From Sphingomonas liriopis (GTDB taxonomy: Bacteria > Pseudomonadota > Alphaproteobacteria > Sphingomonadales > Sphingomonadaceae): a stretch of 64,000 nt of DNA. The stretch is taken from NCBI RefSeq assembly GCF_024211255.1, contig NZ_JAMLDY010000005.1, positions 62,001 through 126,000 of the forward strand. Direction: 5' to 3'. Under the pieces are notes generated by a model. The model was given only the letters and a program-made list of their open reading frames with translations. It had not been told where the DNA came from and ran no database searches. Of this stretch, positions 8,906 to 17,713 are shown piece after piece; positions within the stretch are counted from its first letter, which is position 1; every line of letters begins with the position of its first letter. The position numbers and the translations under genes were made by a program.

Positions 8906-11900
8906 ATGCAGCACGCACATGACGGAACGATCCGGGGACTGATGGCATCGACGGCGGTCCTCGCCGCGCTGATCGCGACGCCGGCGCTCGCCCAGCAGGC
9001 GCCCGCGCCCACCGCGGCCGACCAGTCGATCGCCACCAGCGCCGATGCCACGCCCGACACCGACGAGACGATCGTCGTCACCGGATCGCGCATCCGCCGC
9101 GCCGGCCTCGACAATGCCGCCCCGGTCGCGGAGATCACCACCCAGTCGATCACCGACCGCGGCTTCATCACCGCCGCCGACGCGCTCAACAACCTGCCGT
9201 CGAACGCGCCCGTCCTCAACCAGGCGGACGGCAGCGGCAACACCAGCGGCCCCGGCTATCAGGCGCCCAACCTGTTCAACCTCGGGCCCGGCCGCACGCT
9301 GACGCTGTTCAACGGCCGCCGCATGGTCACCAGCGGATCGGGCATCGGGTCGGCGGACGGCGCCGGCGACGCCTTCGTCGATGCCAATATCATACCGCTG
9401 GGTCTGCTCGACCGGGTCGAGGTCTATCAGGGCGGCGGCGCCGCGGTCTACGGCTCGGACGCGATCGCCGGCGTCGTCAATTACATCGTCAAGAAGGACT
9501 TCTCCGGCCTCGTCCTCGACGCGCAGGCGGGTGTCTCCGATCGCGGCGATTACGGGACGCAGAGCCTGCGCGGCACCGCCGGCGTCAACTTCGGCGGCGG
9601 GCGCGGCAACGTCGCGATCGACCTCGGCTATTCGCGGTCGCCGGCGCTGATGTTCTCCGCCCGTCCGCTCTCCAACCTCGGGCGGCTGACCGTCAGCAAC
9701 GCCGCCGACACCGGCCCGACGGACGGCATCCCGGCGGTCAAGGAGATCTTCGACGCCGCCTTCTGGCCGTTCAACAGCAACGGCGTGATCTTCACCCGAC
9801 CGGCGCCGGTCCCCCAGTTCCTCGCACGCAGCGCCGGCAACGCGCTGCAATTCGCGCCCGACGGCAGCGTCGTCACCTACAATACCGGCGCGATTCAGGG
9901 CATTCCCTTCGCGTCGGGCGGCGACGGCTTCAAATATCAGGCGCTCGCGGGCTTACGCACCGGCGTCGAACGCTACACCGCCAACCTCGTCGGCCATTAC
10001 GACCTGACCGACCATGTCACCGTGTCGACCGAATTGCTCTACGCCCGCACGACGGGCACCGAGATTCCGCAGGGCAACAGCTACACCACGCTCAACGCCG
10101 GCGCGTACAACGGCCCGATCGCCTTCACGACCGCCAATCCCTATCTCTCGACGCAGGCGCGCACGCTGCTCGGCGGCGCCAATCCGGCCTTTGCCGGCGG
10201 CGCGCCTTTGTATCTGTCGAAATACTTCTACGACCTGACGCCGTCCAACGACCAGACCACCCGCACCGACACCTATCGCGCGGCGCTGGCGCTGGAGGGC
10301 GATTTCGACGTCGGCACGCGCAACTTCTACTGGTCGCTCGCCGGCAGCTATGCCCGGGTCGAGGGCGCGCAGCGCAGCTGGCAGGTGGTCAACAGCCGCT
10401 TCCAGAATGCGATCAACGCGGTGTCGAGCGGCGGGCAGATCGTCTGCGCGATCAACGCCGATGCCAATCCCAACAACAATGACGCCGCCTGCGCGCCGAT
10501 CAACCCGTTCGGCGACGGCAACGTCGGCGCCGCCGCGCGCAACTACGTCAGCACCCGCGCCGGGATCGACTGGACCAACGAACAGGCGGACCTGCTCGCC
10601 ACGCTGGGCGGCACGCTCGCCAAACTGCCGATGGGCAATGCCGATTTCAGCGTCGCCTACGAACATCGCGACGAACGCGCGCGCTTCGACCCGCTCGACG
10701 CCAACCGCGCCGGCAGCTTCGGCACCGGCGTCCGCCAGGTGTCCCAATCTGGTGGCTACAACACCGACGAGCTGTCGGCCGAGCTGATCGTCCCGCTGAT
10801 CGGCAAGGATTTCCAGCTGCCGCTGGTCCGCCTGCTCGAGGCCAAGGGCGCATTCCGCTACGTCGACAACAGCTATGCCGGGCACCAGAACGTCTGGGAC
10901 CTCGGCCTGCGCTGGGAGGTGCTGGCCGGCGTGACGCTGCGCGGATCGCGCAGCCGCAACTTCCGCGCGCCGACGCTGACGCAATTGCTCGCGCCCTCGT
11001 CGAGCGGCCTCAATTCGACCGGTTTCGATCCCTGCGATGCCGACCGGATCGCCAGCGGCCCCAACCCCGCCCAGCGCCGCGCCAGCTGTCTCGCGCTGTT
11101 CACCGCCAATCCGGGCTATGGCGTCGACGCCGACGGCACCGGCGCGGGGCTGAGCGCCGCCGCCCGCCTCGCCCGTTTCCAGGACCCGTCGGAGAATTTC
11201 GCCCGCGCCACGGTGACCACCGGCGGCAACGCCGCCCTGCGCAACGAAATCTCGAACACCTGGACCTATGGTATCCTGCTCCAGCCGCGCATCGTTCCCG
11301 GTCTGACGATCAGCGCCGACCGGATCGAGATCGACCTGAAGGACGGGCTGTCCGCCTTCACGACGCAGGACTTCACCGCCGCCTGCTATGACGATCCCAA
11401 CCCGGCGGCGGGCGTGTGCGGCGCCTTCACCCGCCTCGCCACCAGCGACGGGCTTAGCCCCGGCGGCACGATCGCGACCGGCACCACCACCACCTTCAAC
11501 GCCGGCGTGATCCGCTATCGCGGCGAAAACTACATGGTCGATTACCAGTTCGCGCTGGGCGACCTGTTGCGTACGGGCGATCTCGGCCGGCTGCAGCTGA
11601 CCGCGTCGGCGACGCACAACACGCTGCTCACCACCTCGGTCACCGGCACCACCTTCGTCCGCACCAACGGCACCTATCTGTCGCCGACCTGGGTCGGGCG
11701 GTTCAACGCCGCCTACAGCAAGGGGCCGCTGCGCCTCACCTACCAGCTGCAATATCGCGACCGCACCGCGGCGGGGCCGAACGTGTCGATCGAGACGACG
11801 CCCAACCCCGTCCTCGCGCGCAACATCGTCCACGACGTCTCGGCGCAGGTCGACCTCGGCAGCATCGCGCTGCGCTTCGGCGTCGACAATCTGACCGACA

Positions 11901-11983
11901 AGGACCCGTCCTATCCGCAAATCGCCTATGGCGACATCCTGGGCCGGCGCTTCTACGCCGGCGCGCGGATCAAGTTGCGGTGA
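8906..11983 (+). CDS. TonB-dependent outer-membrane receptor (large, about 1025 aa)
   Basis: A signal peptide (about residues 1-28, ending TPALAQQ) is followed by a TonB-box-like ETIVVTGSRI, a plug domain (about 50-170; GFITAADALNNLPSN, then VEVYQGGGAAVYGSDAIAGVVNYI) and a long beta-barrel. At about 1025 residues it is in the size class of the large sphingomonad/Caulobacter-type receptors often found beside peptide- or glycan-processing genes. The start is set by AGAAGGGG six bases upstream. The stop overlaps the next gene's GTG start (GTGA), so the receptor and the aminotransferase are probably one transcript. It is likely to import products handled by the neighbouring periplasmic S10 peptidases, probably peptides; that ligand is inferred from context only. 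Confidence 0.93.
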   Translation: MQHAHDGTIRGLMASTAVLAALIATPALAQQAPAPTAADQSIATSADATPDTDETIVVTGSRIRRAGLDNAAPVAEITTQSITDRGFITAADALNNLPSNAPVLNQADGSGNTSGPGYQAPNLFNLGPGRTLTLFNGRRMVTSGSGIGSADGAGDAFVDANIIPLGLLDRVEVYQGGGAAVYGSDAIAGVVNYIVKKDFSGLVLDAQAGVSDRGDYGTQSLRGTAGVNFGGGRGNVAIDLGYSRSPALMFSARPLSNLGRLTVSNAADTGPTDGIPAVKEIFDAAFWPFNSNGVIFTRPAPVPQFLARSAGNALQFAPDGSVVTYNTGAIQGIPFASGGDGFKYQALAGLRTGVERYTANLVGHYDLTDHVTVSTELLYARTTGTEIPQGNSYTTLNAGAYNGPIAFTTANPYLSTQARTLLGGANPAFAGGAPLYLSKYFYDLTPSNDQTTRTDTYRAALALEGDFDVGTRNFYWSLAGSYARVEGAQRSWQVVNSRFQNAINAVSSGGQIVCAINADANPNNNDAACAPINPFGDGNVGAAARNYVSTRAGIDWTNEQADLLATLGGTLAKLPMGNADFSVAYEHRDERARFDPLDANRAGSFGTGVRQVSQSGGYNTDELSAELIVPLIGKDFQLPLVRLLEAKGAFRYVDNSYAGHQNVWDLGLRWEVLAGVTLRGSRSRNFRAPTLTQLLAPSSSGLNSTGFDPCDADRIASGPNPAQRRASCLALFTANPGYGVDADGTGAGLSAAARLARFQDPSENFARATVTTGGNAALRNEISNTWTYGILLQPRIVPGLTISADRIEIDLKDGLSAFTTQDFTAACYDDPNPAAGVCGAFTRLATSDGLSPGGTIATGTTTTFNAGVIRYRGENYMVDYQFALGDLLRTGDLGRLQLTASATHNTLLTTSVTGTTFVRTNGTYLSPTWVGRFNAAYSKGPLRLTYQLQYRDRTAAGPNVSIETTPNPVLARNIVHDVSAQVDLGSIALRFGVDNLTDKDPSYPQIAYGDILGRRFYAGARIKLR

Positions 11984-13182
11984 CACGATCGCCCGGCCTG
12001 TGCCGCGAACCGGTGGTCATGCCGACCGGGGCGTCGGGCGTCGCCGAATCCTATTCGCACTGGGTCCGCCGGGTGATCCGCGCCGTCCGTTCCGAACGCG
12101 CGCTGCTGGTCGGCCTGTTCGACAGTTCGGTGCCCGAACCCGTCGACCACCTCCGCCGTATCGTCGCGGAGGGGTTCGGCGAGACGATCACCTCGCGCTA
12201 CACCAGCGCCTTCACCAGCGGCAATCCGTACGTCGTCGCGCAGCTCGCGCGCCATTATGCGGTGCCGGCGGAGCGGATCGTCTGCACCACCGGCGCGACC
12301 GGCGCGCTGTCGCTGATCTATCGCGCGCTGCTCGAACCCGGCGACCGCGTGCTGGTCGAGAACCCCGGGTTCGACCTGTTCCACAAGATCGCCGAGACGC
12401 ATGGCTATGGCGTCGATCGCTTTGAGCGGCATGGGCCCGATTTCACGATCGACATCGACGCGCTCGCCGCGGCGATCACCCCGCGTACGCGGCTGATCGT
12501 CCTGTCCAACCTGCACAATCCATCGGGCATGGCGCTGTCGACCGAGACGCTCGCGGCGATCGGCGCGCTGGCGCAGGCGCGCGGCATCCACGTCATCGTC
12601 GACGAGGTGTATGGCGATTACATCGACCCCGCGCTCCGCCCGCCGCCCGCGGTGCAGCTGTCGCCCGCGCTCATCAGCATCAGCAGCCTCACCAAATCGC
12701 ACGGGCTCAGCACGCTGCGCTGCGGCTGGATCGTCGCCGCGGACGCGCCGATCGCCCGCATCCGCGCGCTCGCCGAGGAGATCGACTTCGGCGTCTCCAA
12801 CCTGTCGCACGCCGTCGCCGCCCTGGTCCTCGAACATCCCGAGCCGTTCGAGGAATATCGTAGCGGGATCATGCACCGCGCCCGGCCGATCATGGCGTCC
12901 TATCATAAGCATTGGCTTGAAGAGGGTCTGGTCACCGGCGCGCTGCCGCGGTTCGGCTGCATCGCCTTTCCGCGGCTGGTCGGGATCGACGATACCGTGC
13001 GCTTTTCGGAATGGCTCGCCGATCGTTGCGGCGTCGTCGTCGCACCGGGGGAATATTTCGGCGCGACCGGCCATATCCGCATCGGCTTCGCGCGCGCGCC
13101 GGCCGATGTCGATTACGGCTTGCAGGCGCTGACCGATGGCCTGATCCGCTATCGCGATCGGCATAGCGGGGGGAAGGCATAG
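11980..13182 (+). CDS. Class I/II PLP-dependent aminotransferase
   Basis: The 400-residue protein has the fold-type I aminotransferase layout. TTGATGAL is at about 103-110, SNLHNPSGM holds the substrate-contacting asparagine (about N180), VDEVYGDY gives the PLP aspartate D208 and tyrosine Y211, and SSLTKSHGLSTLRCGW gives the Schiff-base lysine K239. It is cytoplasmic, with no signal peptide. The chosen GTG start overlaps the receptor stop by four bases; ATG 12019 would remove 13 residues and cannot be excluded. With the following peptidase and permease it fits amino-acid deamination after uptake. The start differs from MocR-type regulators in that no N-terminal DNA-binding domain is present. 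Confidence 0.88.
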   Translation: MTRSPGLCREPVVMPTGASGVAESYSHWVRRVIRAVRSERALLVGLFDSSVPEPVDHLRRIVAEGFGETITSRYTSAFTSGNPYVVAQLARHYAVPAERIVCTTGATGALSLIYRALLEPGDRVLVENPGFDLFHKIAETHGYGVDRFERHGPDFTIDIDALAAAITPRTRLIVLSNLHNPSGMALSTETLAAIGALAQARGIHVIVDEVYGDYIDPALRPPPAVQLSPALISISSLTKSHGLSTLRCGWIVAADAPIARIRALAEEIDFGVSNLSHAVAALVLEHPEPFEEYRSGIMHRARPIMASYHKHWLEEGLVTGALPRFGCIAFPRLVGIDDTVRFSEWLADRCGVVVAPGEYFGATGHIRIGFARAPADVDYGLQALTDGLIRYRDRHSGGKA

Positions 13183-13183
13183 G

Positions 13184-14647
13184 ATGACGATGCGGGCGGT
13201 CTGGGGATTGGCGATGCTGCTCGCCGCGGCCACCGCCTCGGCGCAAAGCCCGCCGCCGGCCCCGACGGTCAAGGCGCGCAGCGAACAGACCGCCGTGATC
13301 CGTGACCAGCAGCTCGCCTATACCGCCGAGGTCGGGCTGGTCCCGGTCGCCAGCAAGCCCGGCCGGCAGGACGCGACCGCCGGTTACGTGTCGTACAGCC
13401 GCGCCGGGGCCGCAAATCGCCCGGTGCTGTTCGTCTTCAACGGCGGCCCCGGCGCCGCCTCCGCCTATCTGCAGATGGGCGCGCTGGGCCCGTTCCGTGC
13501 GCGGGTGCCGCAGGACCCGACCGCCCCCCTGCCCGCCGCCGCGGACGTCGCCGCCAACCCCGACACGCTGCTCGACGTCGCCGATCTCGTCTTCCTCGAC
13601 CCGCCCGGCACCGGCTTCTCCGCACTCGGTACCGATGCCGACACCGCCTTCTACCGCTCGGTAAAGGGCGATGCCGACGCGGTCGCGCAACTCGCCCGCG
13701 GCTGGCTCGCCGCGCATGGCCGCGCCGGCGCGCCGCTCTACATCCTCGGCGAAAGCTACGGCACGATCCGCGCCGCCGCGATGGTAGATGCGTTGCGCGA
13801 ACAGGATTCGGCGCTGCGCCTGCGCGGCGTGCTGCTGCTCGGCCAGGCACTCAACATGATCGAGACGTCGCAGCGCCCCGACAATGTCGTCACCTATCCG
13901 GTATCGCTGCCGACGCTCGCCGCCATCGCCTGCTATCACCACGTCCGCCCCGCCCCCTGCACGCCCGAAGGCAGCGCACGCGAGGCATCGGCCTATGCCG
14001 AACCCTATCTGACCGCGCTGTTCCGCGGCCGCGCGCTCGACGCCGCTGGACGCGCATCGGTCGCGGCGAAGCTGCAGGCACTCACCGGCATCTCGCGCAG
14101 CTATTATCTCGCCCACGACCTGCGCATCTCGAAGGAACAGTTCCGCGTCGAGCTGCTGCGCGCGCAGGGCAAGGTGCTCGGCCGCTACGACGCGCGCTAC
14201 ACCGCGCCGCGCCCCGCCGATGCCGGGGAAACCGTCGGCCCCGACGCGTTTTCGGCCGTATCCGATCTCTACGGCAAGGCGGTGATCGGTCAGCTCGCCC
14301 GGATCGGCGTCGCCGACGCGGCAGCCTATAAAGTGATCGTCCGCGGCGGCGACGATTGGCGCTATGGGTCGGGGGATTCGCCGTTCAACGACTGGCCGTT
14401 CATGGCGCGGCTCGAACGCGCGATGACGGCGACGCCCGGCCTGCGCCTGTTCGTCGGCACCGGCCTGTACGACCTCACCACCACCGTCGGCGCCGCGGAC
14501 TATCTGTTCGCGCAGAGCGACCTCGCGCCCGATCGCTACCGCAACCGCCGCTACCCCGCGGGCCATGTCGCCTATTCGGACGATACCAGCTGGCGCATGC
14601 TGATCGCCGACCTGCGCGCGTTCCTCACGACCGGAGCCGGCCGTTGA
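13184..14647 (+). CDS. S10 family serine carboxypeptidase, secreted (paralogue 3)
   Basis: This is a third S10 peptidase, 487 residues, with a signal peptide at 1-21 (ending ATASAQS). Motifs are FNGGPGAAS (about 85-93), GESYGT with nucleophile S191, and predicted D430 (GLYDLTTT) and H461 (PAGHVAYSD). As in the other two paralogues, the glutamate that precedes LGP in yeast carboxypeptidase Y is replaced by alanine (GALGP). It starts one base after the aminotransferase stop and overlaps the permease start (TTGA), so it lies inside a receptor-aminotransferase-peptidase-permease operon. It probably acts in the periplasm, trimming peptides from the C-terminus so that free amino acids can enter through the adjacent permease. 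Confidence 0.92.
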   Translation: MTMRAVWGLAMLLAAATASAQSPPPAPTVKARSEQTAVIRDQQLAYTAEVGLVPVASKPGRQDATAGYVSYSRAGAANRPVLFVFNGGPGAASAYLQMGALGPFRARVPQDPTAPLPAAADVAANPDTLLDVADLVFLDPPGTGFSALGTDADTAFYRSVKGDADAVAQLARGWLAAHGRAGAPLYILGESYGTIRAAAMVDALREQDSALRLRGVLLLGQALNMIETSQRPDNVVTYPVSLPTLAAIACYHHVRPAPCTPEGSAREASAYAEPYLTALFRGRALDAAGRASVAAKLQALTGISRSYYLAHDLRISKEQFRVELLRAQGKVLGRYDARYTAPRPADAGETVGPDAFSAVSDLYGKAVIGQLARIGVADAAAYKVIVRGGDDWRYGSGDSPFNDWPFMARLERAMTATPGLRLFVGTGLYDLTTTVGAADYLFAQSDLAPDRYRNRRYPAGHVAYSDDTSWRMLIADLRAFLTTGAGR

Positions 14648-15960
14648 CGGAGGCGAAGCTCGCCCGGGGAATCGACCTGTGGGGCGTCGTCGCGCTCGGC
14701 CTCGGCACTGCGGTCGGCGTGTCGATCTTCTCGGCGATCGCGCCCGCCGCCCGGATCGCGGGCCCGGCGATGCTGCTGTCGGCATTGCTCGCCGCCCTGC
14801 CGATGTATTTGATCGCGGTCAGCTACGCCTTCCTCGGCTCCGCCTGTCCGGTGTCCGGCGCGTCCTTCGTCTGGCCCGCGCGCTTCCTCCATCCCGCCTG
14901 GGGCTTCTACGTCGGATGGATCCGCATCGTCGCCAACGTCGGCGCGATCGTCGTGCTCGCGCTGGTGCTCGTCAAATATGCCGCGATGCTGGTGCCGCTG
15001 CCGACCAGGCCGACGATGCTCGCCGTGCTACTGCTCGCGCTCGTCGCCAATCTGTTCGGCGTCCGTATCGCGACGCGCGTGCAGAAGATCCTGCTCGTCG
15101 GCATGCTGCTGCTGTTCGCGATCTTCATCGTCTGGGGCGGCGCGACCGCGGTCGATACCGCGCGGCTGCAACCGCTGTTCCCGCACGGCCTCCACGGCAT
15201 GGTCGCCGCGACGCCGCTGCTCATCGGCCTGTTCTTCGGGATCGAGGCGGCGACCGAGGCGGGCGCGGAAGTGACCGACAGCCGCCGGACCATCCCGCTC
15301 GGCATCGCGCTGTCGATCGGGTCGGCGACGTTGCTCTATCTCGCGGTCGGCTTCGTCGCCTTGGGCGTGCTCGGCGGCGATGCGCTGGGCGCCAGCGAGG
15401 CGCCGATCCTCGATGCGGCGAAGCGCTTCATGGGTCCCGTCGCCACGCCGCTGATCGTGCTCGCCGCGGTGTTGTCGATCGGCAAGTCGCTCAACGCGCT
15501 GTTCGCGATGTTCAGCCGCAGCCTCTACGCGATGGGCCAGTCCGGCATGCTGCCGCGCGCGCTCGGCAGGGTCCATCCGCGCTGGCAGACGCCGCATGTC
15601 GCGCTGGTCGCGGTCTTCCTGCTCGGCTGCGTCGGCCTGCTGCTGCCGATGGAGCTGACCTTCCTGTTCCTCGCGGTGAACATCCCCAATTTGCTCAAAT
15701 ACGGCAGCATCTGCCTCGCCGCCGCGCGCGTCGTCGAACGCCACCCCGATTTGTACGCCGCGGCCGCATTCAAGTTCGGCCGGCGGACGATGCGCGTTTT
15801 GAGCTATGCGGGCGCGGCCTGTGCCATCGCCCTGATCTTCGTCGGAATGGAGGCGGACTGGCGGCCGTACGTGCTGCTGCTCGGCTGGACGGCCTGCGGT
15901 TTCGTCTATCTCCGGACGCGCAAACGCTACAGCCGGTCCGGTCGCATATCGGTCGAGTAA
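14644..15960 (+). CDS. APC-superfamily amino-acid permease, TTG start
   Basis: The 438-residue protein has about 12 hydrophobic segments and the APC-superfamily opening (LGLGTAVGVSIFSAIAP, first helix). A conserved FFGIEAATEAGAEV segment near 195-210 and SKSLNALFAMFSR-like helices (SIGKSLNALFAMFSRSLYAM, residues about 278-297) support the family. The only start that keeps the first transmembrane helix is TTG 14644, whose last two bases form the TGA stop of the S10 gene; the next ATG falls inside the second helix. The permease probably brings amino acids released by the S10 enzymes across the inner membrane. Substrate specificity cannot be read. Confidence 0.88.
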   Translation: MTEAKLARGIDLWGVVALGLGTAVGVSIFSAIAPAARIAGPAMLLSALLAALPMYLIAVSYAFLGSACPVSGASFVWPARFLHPAWGFYVGWIRIVANVGAIVVLALVLVKYAAMLVPLPTRPTMLAVLLLALVANLFGVRIATRVQKILLVGMLLLFAIFIVWGGATAVDTARLQPLFPHGLHGMVAATPLLIGLFFGIEAATEAGAEVTDSRRTIPLGIALSIGSATLLYLAVGFVALGVLGGDALGASEAPILDAAKRFMGPVATPLIVLAAVLSIGKSLNALFAMFSRSLYAMGQSGMLPRALGRVHPRWQTPHVALVAVFLLGCVGLLLPMELTFLFLAVNIPNLLKYGSICLAAARVVERHPDLYAAAAFKFGRRTMRVLSYAGAACAIALIFVGMEADWRPYVLLLGWTACGFVYLRTRKRYSRSGRISVE

Positions 15961-15977
15961 GTGCGGCCGACCTAGCG

Positions 15978-16358
15978 GTGGGCGGCGGGCGCCGACCGTC
16001 AGGCAACTGCCACGTCTGCCAGCGGTGGACCGGTAGCGCGTTCAGCGTACAGGCGCTGGTGGCGGAGGACCGGCTGTCCGTCACCGGATCCGTCGTCGTC
16101 CAGGAGATCACGACCGAGGACCGCACCTCGACCCAGCGGTTTTGCGGTACCTGCCATGCGCGCCTCTACAACACCAACACGCGGCGACCGGGCATCGCGG
16201 TGGTGCGCGCCGGCACGCTCGACCGGTCGGAGGAACTCGACTGCGTCGCGCACATCTTCACCGCCTATCGCCAGCGCTGGGTCGTCATCCCCGCGGATGT
16301 GCCGCGCTGGCCGGAGGCACCGCCGCCGGCGGATTTCATGCGGGCGCTGACGGCCTGA
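15978..16358 (+). pseudogene. GFA-family (glutathione-dependent formaldehyde-activating-like) gene lacking its 5' end
   Basis: The frame encodes the body of a GFA/CENP-V-fold protein: NCHVCQRWTGSAF, then FCGTCHARLYN, then a C-terminal VPRWPEAPP. Normal members begin with a Gly-rich CxCGAVRY-type segment that carries two zinc ligands. That segment is missing, and the only start available is GTG 15978, 17 bp after the permease stop, with no Shine-Dalgarno. The gene therefore keeps two Cys pairs but lacks the first. I read it as a 5'-truncated relic; a functional, shortened variant is possible. Start position is uncertain. Confidence 0.62.
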
Positions 16359-16404
16359 CGCGCGACGACTATACGGTGCCCGTGCTTCGGGTACAGAAGG
16401 CACC

Positions 16405-17577
16405 ATGACGCGACTTGCCCGAGCGAACAACGTAGCCGACCTGCGCCTGATGGCCCGCCGCCGGCTGCCGCGGCCGATCTTCGACTATATCGACGGCGGG
16501 GCGGACGACGAGGTGTCGCTCCGCCGCAACGCCGCCGCGTTCGCCGACTACGAACTGGTCCCCGACGTCCTCAACGACGTGTCGGCCATCCGGACGGAAA
16601 CCCGGATCTTCGGGCAGCCGTCGCGCTGGCCGCTGATGCTGTCGCCGACCGGCCTCACCCGCATGTTCCATGGGGAAGCCGAACTCGCCGTCGCCCGCGC
16701 GGCGGCGCGGCACGGGCTGCTCTACAGCCTCTCGACGATGGGCACGACGCGGCTGGAGGATCTCGCGCAGGCGTTCGCCGGCCCCAAGGTCTTCCAGGTC
16801 TACATCTTCAAGGACCGCGGCCTCACCGCCGAATTCGTGGCGCGCTGTCGCGAGGCGGGCTTCCACGGCCTCGCGCTGACCGTCGACACGCCGGTCGCGG
16901 GCAACCGCGAACGCGACCGGGTCAGCGGCCTATCGCTGCCGCCGAAGCTGACGCTGCGTTCGCTGCTCAGCTTCGCGCTCCACCCCGCCTGGTCGCTGCC
17001 CGCGCTGACCGGGTCCAAGTTCGACCTCGCCAACGTCAGCCACAAGGTCGATGCGCTGGCATCGGGGCCGATGAGCCTGTTCGACTATATCGGCGGGCAG
17101 TTCGATCGCTCGGTCGGCTGGCGCGACGTCGAATGGCTGGCGCGCGAATGGAACGGCCCGCTCGCGATCAAGGGCGTGATGACGCCCGAGGACGCGCGCC
17201 GCGCGATCGCTTGCGGCGCGACCGGCGTCATGGTCTCCAACCACGGCGGCCGCCAGCTCGACGGCGCCCCCGCCCCGATCGACCAGATCGCGGCGGTGCG
17301 CGACGCGGTCGGCGATGCGCCCGACCTGATCTGCGACGGCGGCATCAGGCGCGGATCGGACGTCGTGAAAGCGCTGGCCCTCGGAGCGACCGCCTGCTCG
17401 ATCGGGCGTCCGTACCTGTATGGCCTCGCAGCAGGCGGCGAGCCGGGCGTCGATCGCCTCCTGACGCTGCTGCACGAGGAGTTCGAACGCACGCTGACCC
17501 TCGCCGGGATCAACGACGTCGCCGCCTTGTCGCGCCGCCACGTCCGCCGTCGGCCAAGCGGGACGGGATTGGGCTGA
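16405..17577 (+). CDS. FMN-dependent 2-hydroxyacid dehydrogenase/oxidase (LldD family)
   Basis: The 390-residue protein belongs to the FMN-dependent alpha-hydroxyacid oxidase family (L-lactate dehydrogenase LldD, mandelate dehydrogenase, glycolate oxidase). Catalytic residues are visible: Y28 region (FDYIDGGADDE), D161 in LTVDTPV, K256 in LAIKGVM, and the base H280 with R283 in SNHGGRQLDG. The FMN phosphate segment CDGGIRRGSDVVKALALGA follows. There is no transmembrane anchor. It closes the amino-acid island, where it could oxidise 2-hydroxy acids to the 2-oxo acids produced by the aminotransferases, but the substrate is not fixed by sequence. The start follows a GTACAGAAGGCACC leader with AAGG about 6 nt upstream. 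Confidence 0.93.
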   Translation: MTRLARANNVADLRLMARRRLPRPIFDYIDGGADDEVSLRRNAAAFADYELVPDVLNDVSAIRTETRIFGQPSRWPLMLSPTGLTRMFHGEAELAVARAAARHGLLYSLSTMGTTRLEDLAQAFAGPKVFQVYIFKDRGLTAEFVARCREAGFHGLALTVDTPVAGNRERDRVSGLSLPPKLTLRSLLSFALHPAWSLPALTGSKFDLANVSHKVDALASGPMSLFDYIGGQFDRSVGWRDVEWLAREWNGPLAIKGVMTPEDARRAIACGATGVMVSNHGGRQLDGAPAPIDQIAAVRDAVGDAPDLICDGGIRRGSDVVKALALGATACSIGRPYLYGLAAGGEPGVDRLLTLLHEEFERTLTLAGINDVAALSRRHVRRRPSGTGLG

Positions 17578-17578
17578 C

Positions 17579-17713
17579 CAGGTCCATGGCAAGCCCAAGG
17601 GGGTGCTGCACACCACCGGCGACTATGCGGTGCACGACCAGATTCCCCACCGCGTCGGGCGTAGACGCTCAGACGAGCTATACGCTTATGGTCCGCGCTC
17701 GCCGGGTTCCTGA
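17579..17713 (+). pseudogene. Remnant of acetyl-CoA synthetase (acs) coding sequence
   Basis: In the frame starting at 17579 the translation reads HGKPKGVLHTTGDYAVHDQ, which is almost the phosphate-binding (A3) motif of acetyl-CoA synthetase (GKPKGVLHTTGGY). About 18 codons later the similarity is lost; a short ELYAYG before the stop resembles the C-terminal IYAYV of Acs but may be chance. No start, no flanking synthetase sequence and no complete domain exist. It begins directly after the hydroxyacid dehydrogenase stop and runs into the 3' end of the convergent DUF389 gene. I read it as a leftover from a deletion or rearrangement. Confidence 0.55.

Noticed and set aside
4381..14647. Idea that the S10 genes are lasso-peptide isopeptidases
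   Set aside because: Known lasso isopeptidases belong to the S9 family and no lasso precursor or synthetase gene is visible.
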